Shown here piece after piece: positions 8,988 through 16,712 of a stretch of 64,000 nt of DNA. Numbering within the stretch: position 1 is the first letter of the stretch; each line of letters opens with the position of its first letter. Both the position numbers and the translations under genes were made by a program. A model generated the notes under the pieces. The model saw only the letters and a program-made list of their open reading frames with translations. It was not told where the DNA came from and did no database searches. Origin of the DNA: Alterluteimonas quercicellularis (GTDB lineage: Bacteria; Pseudomonadota; Gammaproteobacteria; Xanthomonadales; Xanthomonadaceae); NCBI RefSeq assembly GCF_021191635.1, contig NZ_JAIWPR010000007.1:27360-91359 (forward strand), written 5' to 3'.

Positions 8988-9578
8988 ATGACCCGCTGGT
9001 TCGCCTCGTTCGCCGCCGCGCTGGCGCTGACCGCCTGCGTCACCATCAACGTCTACTTCCCCGCCGCCGAGGCGCGCGAGGCCGCGCGCGAGTTCGTCGA
9101 CGACGTCATCGGCCAGGACGGCGCCGAGCCGCCGGCGCCGACGCCGCCGGGCGGCATGGCCTCGCGCGGCGGCGGCTTCCACCCGCTGATGCTGCTGGGC
9201 ATCTCGACCGCGCACGCGCAGAGCCCGGACATCACCATCCGCACGCCGGCCATCGAGGCGATCCGCTCGCGCATGGCCGAGCGCTTCCGCGGCACCCTGG
9301 CGCCGCACTTCGATTCCGGCGCGCTGGGCTTCACCAGCGCCGGCGAGGTCACCGTGCGCGAGGCGGGCAGCATCCCGATGCCGCAGCGCGCGCAGGTGAA
9401 CCAGGCCGTGGCCGAGCAGAACCGCGACGCCCGCGCCGTCTACCGCGAGATCGCGGTGGCCAACGGCCACCCGGAATGGGAGGGCCAGATCCGCGACGTG
9501 TTCGCCCAGCAGTGGGTGCAGCGCGCCCGCGCCGGCTGGTGGTACCAGGACAAGGGCGGCGGCTGGCGCCAGAAGTAG
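8988..9578 (+). CDS. YdbL/DUF1318 family lipoprotein with a YnbE-like head
   Basis: A 196-residue lipoprotein: lipobox LTAC with Cys17, followed by VTINVYFP. Residues ~80-196 match DUF1318 (YdbL): a helical unit with QRAQVNQAVAEQNRDARAVYREIA and the ending QRARAGWWYQDKGGGWRQK. In E. coli, YnbE is a separate small lipoprotein with a similar TIN-type strand after its lipidated Cys and pairs with YdbH; YdbL is a periplasmic partner. Here no separate ynbE lies between the ydbH-like gene and this one, and the lipobox and strand are on the DUF1318 protein itself. ATG at 8988 has CAGGAGACC upstream. A proline- and glycine-rich linker (residues ~45-65) joins the two parts. Confidence 0.75.
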   Translation: MTRWFASFAAALALTACVTINVYFPAAEAREAAREFVDDVIGQDGAEPPAPTPPGGMASRGGGFHPLMLLGISTAHAQSPDITIRTPAIEAIRSRMAERFRGTLAPHFDSGALGFTSAGEVTVREAGSIPMPQRAQVNQAVAEQNRDARAVYREIAVANGHPEWEGQIRDVFAQQWVQRARAGWWYQDKGGGWRQK

Positions 9579-9647
9579 GCGCGCGCTCGCGCGCGAGGGG
9601 CGTCGCGGCCGGCGCCCGGTCCGCGCGGGGACGCTCCCGGCGTTCTC

Positions 9648-9656
9648 TGCGACAAT
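9648..9656 (+). promoter_or_regulatory. extended -10 box for rlmD
   Basis: TGCGACAAT gives an extended -10 (TGn plus GACAAT) 33 bp before the GTG start of rlmD. It is the same nine-base string found before nagZ. No clear -35. Confidence 0.4.
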
Positions 9657-9689
9657 AGCGGGCTTTCCGCCGCCCGCAGCCGTCGCCAC

Positions 9690-11057
9690 GTGGCCCGACC
9701 CAACCGCATCGACCAGACGCCGTTCGCGCTCGACATCGTCGACCTCAGCCACGACGGGCGCGGCGTCGCCCGCCGCGAGAGCGGCAAGACCGTGTTCGTC
9801 GCCGGCGCGCTGCCGGGCGAGCGCGTGCTGGCGAAGCAGACCGCGCGCTCGCGCAGCTTCGACGAGGCGACCGCCGTCGAGGTCGAGCGCGCCTCGCCCG
9901 ACCGCGTGCCGCCGCGCTGCCCGCACTTCGGCGTGTGCGGCGGCTGCGTGCTGCAGCACCTGGAGGAATCGAAGCAGATCCTCGCCAAGCAGCGCGTGCT
10001 GCTGGAGAACTTCGAGCGCATCGGCCACGTCGCCCCGCGGACCGTGCTGCCGCCGCTGACCGACGCGCAGTGGGGATACCGCCGCAAGGGCCGCTTCTCG
10101 GTGCGCCGGGTCGAGAAGAAGGGCAAGACGCTGGTCGGCTTCCGCGAGCAGGACCCGCGCTTCGTGGCCGACCTGTCGGTCTGCCACACGGCGATCCCGG
10201 AGATCGGCGAGCGCGTGGAGGCGCTGTCGCGGCTGGTCGACGCGATGGACGCGCGCCACGAGATTGCGCAGATCGAGTTCATCGCCGGCGACGACACCGT
10301 CGCCCTGGTGTTCCGCCACCTGGCGCCGCTGTCGGCGGCCGACCGCGAGCGGCTGGAGGCCTTCGCGCGCGAGCACGGCTACGCCGTGTTCCTGCAGCCG
10401 GGCGGCGTGGACTCCGTGCACGCGCTGTGGCCGGCCGACCCGCCGCTGTCGTTCCGCCTGCCGCGGTGGGACGTCGAGCTGGGCTTCCGGCCGCTGGACT
10501 TCATCCAGGTCAACCGCGGCCTCAACGAGAAGATGATCGCGCTGGCGCTGGACCTGCTCGACGCGCAGCCCGGCGAGCGCGTGCTGGACCTGTTCTGCGG
10601 GCTGGGCAACTTCACCCTGCCGCTGGCCCGCGGCGGCGCCCACGCGGTCGGCGTGGAAGGCGACGCCGGCCTGGTGGCGCGCGCGCGGGAGAACGCGCAG
10701 CGCAACGGCCTGGCCGACGTCCAGTTCCACGCCGCCGACCTGACGCAGCCGCTCGCCGGCCAGCCCTGGGCGCGGCAGGGCTTCGATCGCCTGCTGCTCG
10801 ACCCGCCGCGCTCCGGCGCGGACGGCGTCCTGCGGCAGCTGCCGCTCAAGGGCCTGAAGCGCATCGTCTACGTGAGCTGCCACCCGGGCTCGCTGGCGCG
10901 CGACGCCGGCTACCTGGTGCGCGAGCGCGGCTGGACGCTGCGCGCGGCCGGGGTCATGGACATGTTCCCGCACACCGCGCACGTCGAATCGATCGCGGTG
11001 TTCGAAAAGCCGGGATCGGGGAGTCGGGATTCGGGCTTCGCAACGGCGGTCGGCTAG
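9690..11057 (+). CDS. rlmD: 23S rRNA (uracil-1939-C5)-methyltransferase RlmD
   Basis: SAM-dependent methyltransferase that makes m5U1939 in 23S rRNA. The 455-residue product begins with a TRAM domain (residues ~10-68). An iron-sulfur site follows, formed by Cys77, Cys83 and Cys86 in CPHFGVCGGC plus Cys165 in SVCHTA. The SAM motif VLDLFCGLGNF and the catalytic loop LLLDPPRSG come next; the nucleophile is Cys397 in YVSCHPGSLARD. The start is GTG at 9690; there is no Shine-Dalgarno. The family protein normally ends near ESIAVFEK; the remaining KPGSGSRDSGFATAVG is encoded by the left arm of an inverted repeat, so the C-terminus has been extended by repeat DNA. Confidence 0.95.
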   Translation: MARPNRIDQTPFALDIVDLSHDGRGVARRESGKTVFVAGALPGERVLAKQTARSRSFDEATAVEVERASPDRVPPRCPHFGVCGGCVLQHLEESKQILAKQRVLLENFERIGHVAPRTVLPPLTDAQWGYRRKGRFSVRRVEKKGKTLVGFREQDPRFVADLSVCHTAIPEIGERVEALSRLVDAMDARHEIAQIEFIAGDDTVALVFRHLAPLSAADRERLEAFAREHGYAVFLQPGGVDSVHALWPADPPLSFRLPRWDVELGFRPLDFIQVNRGLNEKMIALALDLLDAQPGERVLDLFCGLGNFTLPLARGGAHAVGVEGDAGLVARARENAQRNGLADVQFHAADLTQPLAGQPWARQGFDRLLLDPPRSGADGVLRQLPLKGLKRIVYVSCHPGSLARDAGYLVRERGWTLRAAGVMDMFPHTAHVESIAVFEKPGSGSRDSGFATAVG

Positions 11058-11094
11058 GCTTCACGCAATCCCGAATCCCGAATCCCGAATCCCC
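11010..11094. repeat. GGGATTCGGGATT-type inverted repeat between rlmD and the CYTH gene
   Basis: The left arm (CCGGGATCGGGGAGTCGGGA, continuing TTCGGG) lies inside the rlmD coding sequence. The right arm contains three GAATCCC tandem units (CAATCCCGAATCCCGAATCC and on) and ends exactly at the ATG of the next gene. The arms can pair into a long hairpin spanning the rlmD stop codon. This is the best-preserved of the three copies in the window. Confidence 0.65.
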
Positions 11095-11607
11095 ATGCCG
11101 ATCGAGATCGAACGCAAGTTCCTGCCGCGCCACGACGGCTGGCGCGCGGCCGCGCACGCGGTGCTGCCGATGGCGCAGGGCTACATCAACGACCAGGACG
11201 CGATGGACCGCGGCGCGCAGCGCGCCTCGGTGCGGGTGCGCCTGCAGGGCGAGACCGCCTGGCTCAACCTCAAGTCGCGCGAGCTGGGCGCGAGCCGGCA
11301 GGAGTTCGAGTACCCGATCCCGCCGGAGGACGCGCGCGCGCTGCTCGCGCTGTGCGTGGGCGGCCGGATCGAGAAGCGCCGCCACCTGGTGCGCCACGGC
11401 GCGCACCTGTGGGAGATCGACGAGTTCCTGGGCGACAACGCCGGCCTGGTGGTCGCCGAGATCGAGCTGGGCGCGGTGGACGAGGCCTTCGAGCGGCCGG
11501 ACTGGCTGGGCGCGGAGGTCACCGACCTGCCGCGCTACTACAACCTCGCGCTCGCCGCGCGGCCCTACGCGCGCTGGCGCGAGGACGAGCGCACCGGACA
11601 CCGGTAG
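11095..11607 (+). CDS. CYTH domain protein, probable inorganic triphosphatase
   Basis: A 170-residue single-domain CYTH protein. The signature ExExK is E4-I-E6-R-K8 at the N-terminus. Basic and acidic strand motifs that line the tunnel follow (VRVRLQGETAWLNLKS, EYPIP, EKRRHLV, WEIDEFLG, VVAEIEL). Related E. coli and Nitrosomonas proteins hydrolyse inorganic triphosphate; adenylate cyclase or thiamine triphosphatase activity is the alternative in this superfamily. The ATG at 11095 directly abuts an AATCCCG repeat arm and has no ribosome site. The TAG stop (11605-11607) is the TAG of a GTAG-headed REP element, so the reading frame ends on the repeat. Confidence 0.88.
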   Translation: MPIEIERKFLPRHDGWRAAAHAVLPMAQGYINDQDAMDRGAQRASVRVRLQGETAWLNLKSRELGASRQEFEYPIPPEDARALLALCVGGRIEKRRHLVRHGAHLWEIDEFLGDNAGLVVAEIELGAVDEAFERPDWLGAEVTDLPRYYNLALAARPYARWREDERTGHR

Positions 11608-11682
11608 GAGCGCGCTTGCGCGCGACGCTCTTGCTCTTCTCCGGCCGTCAATCAGAAAGCATCGCGCGCGAGCGCGCTCCTA
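11605..11682. repeat. short-type inverted REP pair (78 bp)
   Basis: TAGGAGCGCGCTTGCGCGCG (11605 onward) and its inverted partner ending GCGCGCTCCTA at 11682 flank 36 bp. The first three bases are the stop codon of the CYTH gene. It can fold into one long hairpin. Confidence 0.85.
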
Positions 11683-11796
11683 TGGTCGCTGCGAAGCGGC
11701 CGGCCGCCGGCGGCGGGTGCGGGCGATCGCGTATCCTCGCCCTGCCGCGCGCCGTGCGCGGCGGCGGAGCCGGGCATCCGGCGAGCGGGCGCTGCG

Positions 11797-12513
11797 ATGA
11801 GAATCGATGTCTGGTCGGACGTGGTCTGCCCGTGGTGCTGGATCGGCAAGCGCCGCTTCGAGCGCGCGATCGAAGCGCTGGGCGCGGACGCGCCCGCGCT
11901 GGAGGTCCACTGGCATCCCTACCTGCTCGATCCGCAGGCCGACGAGACGCCGGTGCCGCTGCAGGAGGCCCTGGCGGGCAAGTTCGGCGGCGCCGAGCGC
12001 GCCGCGCAGCTGCTGCGCAAGACCCAGGAGACCGCCCGCGCCGAGGGGCTGCCCTTCGACTTCGACCGCGGGCAGGTGCGGGTGACCACGGTGCCCGCGC
12101 ACCGCGTGTTGGCGCTGGCCGCGCGCGAGGGCGATGCGGAGGCGGTGGCCGAGGCGCTGTTCCACGCCCATTTCGCGGAAGGGCGCAACCTGGCCGATCC
12201 CGCGGTGCTGGTCGCGGCCGCCGCCGCCGGCGGCCTGGACGAGGCGCGGGTGCGCGCGCTGCTCGGGTCCGGCGAAGGGCTGGACGCGCTGCACGCGGAA
12301 CTGGCGCAGGCGCAGTCGATCGGCGTGCAGGCGGTGCCGACCTTCCTGGTCGACGGCCGCTACGCGGTGCAGGGCGCGCAGCCGCCCGAGGTCTTCGCCG
12401 AGGTGCTGCGGCGCGCCGCGGCCGAGGCCGGCGGCGGCCCGCCGCCGGGCGCGGACGATGCCGACGCCTGCGGTCCCGAGGGCTGCGTGGTGCCGGGTCC
12501 CGCGCCGCGCTGA
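11797..12513 (+). CDS. FrnE-type DsbA-family oxidoreductase
   Basis: A 238-residue DsbA-like protein of the FrnE subgroup (related to 2-hydroxychromene-2-carboxylate isomerases). There is no signal peptide, so it is expected in the cytoplasm. The redox motif CPWC is at residues 11-14 (SDVVCPWCWIGKRRF). The helical insert and the cis-Pro loop AVPTFLVDGRYAVQGAQ are present. A second cysteine pair, C225-x4-C230 (CGPEGC), is at the C-terminus. Deinococcus FrnE also has a C-terminal CX4C pair that contributes to its disulfide activity, which supports this assignment. REP elements separate it from the CYTH gene. A TATCCT box at 11732 is a weak -10 candidate. Confidence 0.85.
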   Translation: MRIDVWSDVVCPWCWIGKRRFERAIEALGADAPALEVHWHPYLLDPQADETPVPLQEALAGKFGGAERAAQLLRKTQETARAEGLPFDFDRGQVRVTTVPAHRVLALAAREGDAEAVAEALFHAHFAEGRNLADPAVLVAAAAAGGLDEARVRALLGSGEGLDALHAELAQAQSIGVQAVPTFLVDGRYAVQGAQPPEVFAEVLRRAAAEAGGGPPPGADDADACGPEGCVVPGPAPR

Positions 12514-12576
12514 GGCGCTTCCGGACGGGGCCGTGGGCGGATTCGTCCGGCCATGCCCGAGTCCGCACCGGGCATC

Positions 12577-12620
12577 TGCGACAATGCGCGCCGGGGCGGC
12601 CCGCCCGCCGCCCACGGAGG
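12577..12620 (+). promoter_or_regulatory. nagZ promoter -10 and ribosome site
   Basis: TGCGACAAT (12577-12585) is an extended -10 matching the rlmD one. ACGGAGG (12614-12620) is a good Shine-Dalgarno six bases before the nagZ ATG, giving a leader of about 35 nt. Confidence 0.45.
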
Positions 12621-12625
12621 TCTCC

Positions 12626-13627
12626 ATGCTCGTGATCGGCATCGCCGGCACCGAACTCGCCGCGCAGGAACGCGACTGGCTGCAGCACGATGCCTGCGCC
12701 GGCGTGATCCTGTTCAAGCGCAACTTCGCCTCGCGCGACCAGGTCGCCGAACTGTCCGCGGCGATCCGCGAGGCCGCGCCGCGCCCGCAGCTCGTCTGCG
12801 TGGACCAGGAAGGCGGGCGCGTGCAGCGCTTCCGGGAGGGCTACAGCGACCTGCCCCCGCTCGAGGCCTTCGGCCGCCGCTACCGCCAGGACCCGGAGGC
12901 GGCGCTGGCCGCCGCCCGCGAGCACGCCTGGGTGATGGCCAGCGAAGTGCGCGCCAGCGGCGTCGACCTCAGCTTCGCGCCGGTGGTCGACCTGGGCCGC
13001 GGCAACCTCGCCATCGGCGACCGCGCCTTCGATGCGGCGCCCGAGGTGGTCGCCGCCTTCACCCGCGCCTACGTGCAGGGCATGCACGAGGCCGGCATGG
13101 CCGCCACGCTGAAGCACTTCCCGGGCCACGGCTCGGTGCGCGAGGACACCCACTTCGACGCCGCCGTCGACGACCGCCCGCTGGAGGCGATCCGCGCCGA
13201 GGACCTGGTGCCGTTCGCGGCCGGCATCGCCGCCGGTGCCGACGCGGTGATGCTCGCGCACGTCACCTACCCGCAGGTCGCGCCCGAGCCGGCCGGCTAC
13301 TCGCCGCGCTGGATCGGCGACATCCTGCGCGGCGAGCTGGGCTTCCGCGGAGTGGTGTTCTCCGACGACATCGGCATGGCCGCGGCGCATTCGGCCGGCG
13401 GGGTGCGCGAGCGCATCGACGCCCACCTGGACGCCGGCTGCGACGTGGTGCTGGTCTGCCACCCGGAGCTGGTCGCCGAATCGCTGGCCGCGGTCGAGGG
13501 CCGGCGGCTCAACACGATGGCCCTGACCGGCCTGATCGGCCGCGGCGCGCGGGGCTGGGACGGCCTGCTCGCCGATGTCCGCTACGGCGCCGCGCGCGCC
13601 GACCTGCCGGGAGGCTTCATCGCATGA
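12626..13627 (+). CDS. nagZ: beta-N-acetylhexosaminidase NagZ
   Basis: Cytoplasmic glycoside hydrolase family 3 enzyme that removes GlcNAc from anhydro-muropeptides in cell-wall recycling. The product has 333 residues, as in E. coli (~340). Key motifs are the substrate loop CVDQEGGRVQRF (from residue ~58), the catalytic acid/base loop K163-H164-FPGHGSVREDTH, and the nucleophile pair D247/D248 in FSDDIGM. In beta-lactamase-bearing species NagZ products feed AmpR induction; no ampR is in the window. The ATG at 12626 has a strong ACGGAGG ribosome site. The stop overlaps the start of the next gene by four bases (ATGA), so the two are translationally coupled. Confidence 0.96.
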   Translation: MLVIGIAGTELAAQERDWLQHDACAGVILFKRNFASRDQVAELSAAIREAAPRPQLVCVDQEGGRVQRFREGYSDLPPLEAFGRRYRQDPEAALAAAREHAWVMASEVRASGVDLSFAPVVDLGRGNLAIGDRAFDAAPEVVAAFTRAYVQGMHEAGMAATLKHFPGHGSVREDTHFDAAVDDRPLEAIRAEDLVPFAAGIAAGADAVMLAHVTYPQVAPEPAGYSPRWIGDILRGELGFRGVVFSDDIGMAAAHSAGGVRERIDAHLDAGCDVVLVCHPELVAESLAAVEGRRLNTMALTGLIGRGARGWDGLLADVRYGAARADLPGGFIA

Positions 13628-14181
13628 CACCCAGACTTGCCGACGCGCTGCGCGACGCCGAACTGCTGCACGACCGCGCCGCGCTCGATGCCGCCATCGC
13701 GCGCATGGCCGACGCCATCCGCGCCGACTACCGCGACGACGAACCGCCGCCGCTGTTCGTGACCGTGATGCACGGCGGCCTGCCGTTCGCCGCCCAGCTC
13801 GCGTTCGCGCTCGGCGAGCGCGGGCTCGACCTCGAGTTCGACTACCTGCACGCCACCCGCTACCGCGGCCAGACCACCGGCTCCGGCCTGGCCTGGCTGC
13901 ACCGGCCGGCCACGCCGATGCGCGACCGCCGCGTGCTGCTGGTCGACGACATCCTCGACGAGGGCCACACGCTGCACGCGGTGAGCCGCTGGTGCGAGGA
14001 CCAGAACGCGGCCGAGGTGCGGATCGCCGTGCTCGCGGTCAAGCGCCACGACCGCTGCGTGGACGGCGTCTGCGCCGACTACGTGGGCGTCGAGGTCCCG
14101 GACCGCTATGTGTTCGGCTATGGCATGGACTACCACGAGCAGGGGCGCAACCTGCCGGCGATCTATGCCCTGGCCGAATGA
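13624..14181 (+). CDS. hpt: hypoxanthine-guanine phosphoribosyltransferase
   Basis: Purine salvage enzyme converting hypoxanthine or guanine plus PRPP to IMP or GMP. The 185-residue product has the PRPP-binding motif VLLVDDILDEGHTL (residues ~103-116), the upstream MHGGLPFAAQL loop and the flexible-loop region YRGQTTGSG. The C-terminal VPDRYVFGYGMDYHEQGRNL is typical of bacterial HPRT. It overlaps nagZ by four bases, and mtnP follows 49 bp downstream. Together with methylthioinosine phosphorylase, which releases hypoxanthine, the two adjacent enzymes form a short route from methylthioinosine to IMP. Confidence 0.93.
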   Translation: MTPRLADALRDAELLHDRAALDAAIARMADAIRADYRDDEPPPLFVTVMHGGLPFAAQLAFALGERGLDLEFDYLHATRYRGQTTGSGLAWLHRPATPMRDRRVLLVDDILDEGHTLHAVSRWCEDQNAAEVRIAVLAVKRHDRCVDGVCADYVGVEVPDRYVFGYGMDYHEQGRNLPAIYALAE

Positions 14182-14230
14182 TCCGCGCGCGACGCCCGCG
14201 CCCGCCGCCCCGTCCCGAGGCAACGACGCC

Positions 14231-14983
14231 GTGAACGAGATCGACCTGGCCGTCATCGGCGGCACCGGCCTGTACCGCATCGCCGAGCTGGAGGACGTCG
14301 AGGCCCACCAGCCCGTCACGCCCTACGGCGCGCTGTCCGGACCGGTCCGCATCGGCCACATCGACGGCCGCCGCGTGGCCTTCCTCGCCCGCCACGGCGA
14401 GGGCCACTCGGTGCCGCCGCACAAGGTCAACTACCGCGCCAACCTCGCCGCGCTGCAGGCGCTGGGCGCGCGCCGCGTGGTGGCGCTCAACACCGTCGGC
14501 GGCATCACCGGGCGCTTCGGCCCGCGCGTGCTGGCCTGCCCGGACCAGCTCATCGACTACACCTGGGGCCGCGTCGCCACCTTCTGTGAAGAGGCGGGCA
14601 GCGAGGTGCTGCACGTCGACTTCGGTGATCCCTACACCCCGGCCCTGCGCCGGGCGCTGCTGGACGCGGCGGGCGAGGCCGGCGTGGCGGTGGTCGACGG
14701 CGGCTGCTACGGCGCCACCCAGGGCCCGCGGCTGGAGACCCGGGCCGAGATCGCCCGCCTGCGCCGCGACGGCTGCGATCTCGTCGGCATGACCGGCATG
14801 CCGGAGGCGGGGCTCGCCCGCGAGCTGGGCCTGGACTACGCCTGCCTGGCCATCGTCGCCAACTGGGCGGCGGGCGCGGGCCCGCAGGTCGACGAAGTGA
14901 TCACGTTCCAGGACGTGCTCGACAACGTCGCCGTGGCCTCGGCCGGCATCGCACCGCTGCTGCGCCGCCTGCTGGCCGGCTGA
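14231..14983 (+). CDS. mtnP: S-methyl-5'-thioinosine phosphorylase
   Basis: A 250-residue member of the MTA/purine nucleoside phosphorylase family. Motifs: phosphate loop IGGTGLY, RHGEGHSVPPHKVNYRAN, then GGCYGATQGPRLETRAE and MTGMPEAGLAREL. In Pseudomonas aeruginosa the equivalent gene next to nagZ encodes a phosphorylase specific for methylthioinosine; gene order and the MTGMPEA signature suggest the same here. MTA phosphorylase activity is the alternative. The start is GTG at 14231 with a CGAGGC ribosome site; an upstream ATG in frame lies inside hpt and is unlikely. Its stop and the dld stop are back to back, forming TGATCA at 14981-14986. Confidence 0.85.
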   Translation: MNEIDLAVIGGTGLYRIAELEDVEAHQPVTPYGALSGPVRIGHIDGRRVAFLARHGEGHSVPPHKVNYRANLAALQALGARRVVALNTVGGITGRFGPRVLACPDQLIDYTWGRVATFCEEAGSEVLHVDFGDPYTPALRRALLDAAGEAGVAVVDGGCYGATQGPRLETRAEIARLRRDGCDLVGMTGMPEAGLARELGLDYACLAIVANWAAGAGPQVDEVITFQDVLDNVAVASAGIAPLLRRLLAG

Positions 14984-16702
14984 TCAGCGCGCGCAGCCGC
15001 AGTCGGTCCAGCCCGCGCCCTTCGGCGTCTGGCCGATGCCCGGGTTGAAGCCGTTGCGCGGATCGAGCGCGCGGTAGAACGCCGCCAGTTCGGGCTTGGC
15101 GCGGTACAGGTGGCCGACGTTGTGCTCGGCGGGGTACTCGGCGCCGCGCGCGTCCAGGCGCTCCCACATCGCGTGCTCGATCGCCAGCGGGTCGTGCCCC
15201 CTGCGGACGATGTAGTCCTGGTGGAACACGTGGCAGAGGAAGTGGCCGTAGTAGAGCCGGGCGACCAGCGCCCGGTCGATCTCCGGCGGCAGCGTCTCGA
15301 CCCAGTCGCGGTCGTTGCGGCGCAGCGCGATGTCCAGCGCGACGATGTCGGCGACGCTGCGCCGGTGCGTCTCGCGGTAGCGGATCGCCGCGCTGGCCAC
15401 CGCGAAGCGGTGCAGGAAGGCCTTGCGCCCTTCGTCCGCGTCGCAGCGGAACCAGCCGCCGCTCGCGCTGCCGGCGAAATGGCGCTGCAGGAATGCGGCC
15501 GTCGTGGCCGCCGCCGTGCCGGCGCCGACCTTGAGCAGCAGGTGGTGCTCGTAGCGCGCGCGGAACTCGCGCATGCGCCGCGGCAGGTGGCGGGGCAGCA
15601 GCGCCATCAGCGCCTGCATGGCGCGATCGGTGACGCCGCGCAGGCCGATGCGCTCGCACCAGCCGTCGATCCGGCTCTTGAGCGCGAACGCGGCCGGCAC
15701 CTTGTCGGTGCCGAAGCGGTCGATCAGCAGGAACACGTCCTTGCCGTACGTCTCGCCGATGTCGTAGGCGTCGCGGTGGATGTACTCGCCGGCGATCGGC
15801 AGTTCATCGAGGGTGGTCAGCAGGTGGCGACGGATCGCGGTCAGGTCTTCGGGATCGTTGCTGCCGACGTAGAACACCGTGGCGTCCTCGCGCGGGAAGG
15901 TGTCCAGGCGCACCGCGAACACCGCGATCCGGCCGGCCGATCCGGCGGCCTCGTACAGCCGCGACGGGTCGGCGTTGTAGCGCGCCGGCGTCGGCGCGTC
16001 GACCTCGCGCACGTCGCGGGCGTAGCGCGGATCGGAGGCGGCACGCGCCGGGTCGTCGAGGACGTCGGAGGCGGTGTAGTCGCCGGCCTGCAGCCGCGAC
16101 AGGATCGTCTCCGGGTCGTCGCCCAGCTCGATGCCCAGGTGGTTGACCAGGCGCAGCGCGCCGTCCTCGCCGAGCCGCGCGAACAGCGCCAGCTCGGTGT
16201 AGGCCGGGCCGCGCCGCACCAGCGCGCCGCCCGAGTTGTTGCAGACGCCGCCGAGCACCGAGGCGCCGATGCACGAGGAGCCGATCACCGAGTGCGGCTC
16301 GCGGCCCAGCGGCGCCAGCGCCTTCTCCAGCCGGTCGAGGGTGGCGCCGGGCAGGCACACGACCTGGCGGCCGTCGTGGATCAGCTGGATGCCGGCCAGG
16401 CGGCGCGTGCTGACCAGCACGATCTCGCGGTCGTAGCCGTCGCCGTCCGGCGTGGAGCCGCCGGTCAGGCCGGTGTTGGCGGCCTGCATGATGACGATGC
16501 GGCCGGCCTCCACGATCGCCTGCAGCACGCGCCACAGTTCCACCAGGCTGCCCGGCCTGGCCACCGCGAGCACCGGGCCGTCGCCGAAGCGGTAGCCCTT
16601 GCGGTAGCCGCGCGTGGCCTTGTCGCCGGTCAGCACGTGGCCCGCGCCCACGGCCTCGCGCAGGCGCGCCAGCAACCGGTCCGCGGCGACGGCGGCGGTC
16701 AT
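14984..16702 (-). CDS. dld: quinone-dependent D-lactate dehydrogenase
   Basis: FAD flavoprotein that oxidises D-lactate to pyruvate at the inner membrane. The 572-residue product is the size of E. coli Dld (571). The N-terminal FAD-binding domain contains MQAANTGLTGGSTPDG and GSSCIGASVLGGVCNNSGGALV. The central and C-terminal membrane-binding domain is of the D-lact-dh type, ending NPGIGQTPKGAGW. ATG at 16702 was chosen; an in-frame GTG at 16735 would overlap lldD by 23 bp. Last gene of the leftward lldP-lldR-lldD-dld operon, 10 bp after lldD. D- and L-lactate oxidation are thus encoded by one transcript. Confidence 0.95.
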   Translation of the reverse strand: MTAAVAADRLLARLREAVGAGHVLTGDKATRGYRKGYRFGDGPVLAVARPGSLVELWRVLQAIVEAGRIVIMQAANTGLTGGSTPDGDGYDREIVLVSTRRLAGIQLIHDGRQVVCLPGATLDRLEKALAPLGREPHSVIGSSCIGASVLGGVCNNSGGALVRRGPAYTELALFARLGEDGALRLVNHLGIELGDDPETILSRLQAGDYTASDVLDDPARAASDPRYARDVREVDAPTPARYNADPSRLYEAAGSAGRIAVFAVRLDTFPREDATVFYVGSNDPEDLTAIRRHLLTTLDELPIAGEYIHRDAYDIGETYGKDVFLLIDRFGTDKVPAAFALKSRIDGWCERIGLRGVTDRAMQALMALLPRHLPRRMREFRARYEHHLLLKVGAGTAAATTAAFLQRHFAGSASGGWFRCDADEGRKAFLHRFAVASAAIRYRETHRRSVADIVALDIALRRNDRDWVETLPPEIDRALVARLYYGHFLCHVFHQDYIVRRGHDPLAIEHAMWERLDARGAEYPAEHNVGHLYRAKPELAAFYRALDPRNGFNPGIGQTPKGAGWTDCGCAR

Positions 16703-16712
16703 CGCGCGCGGC

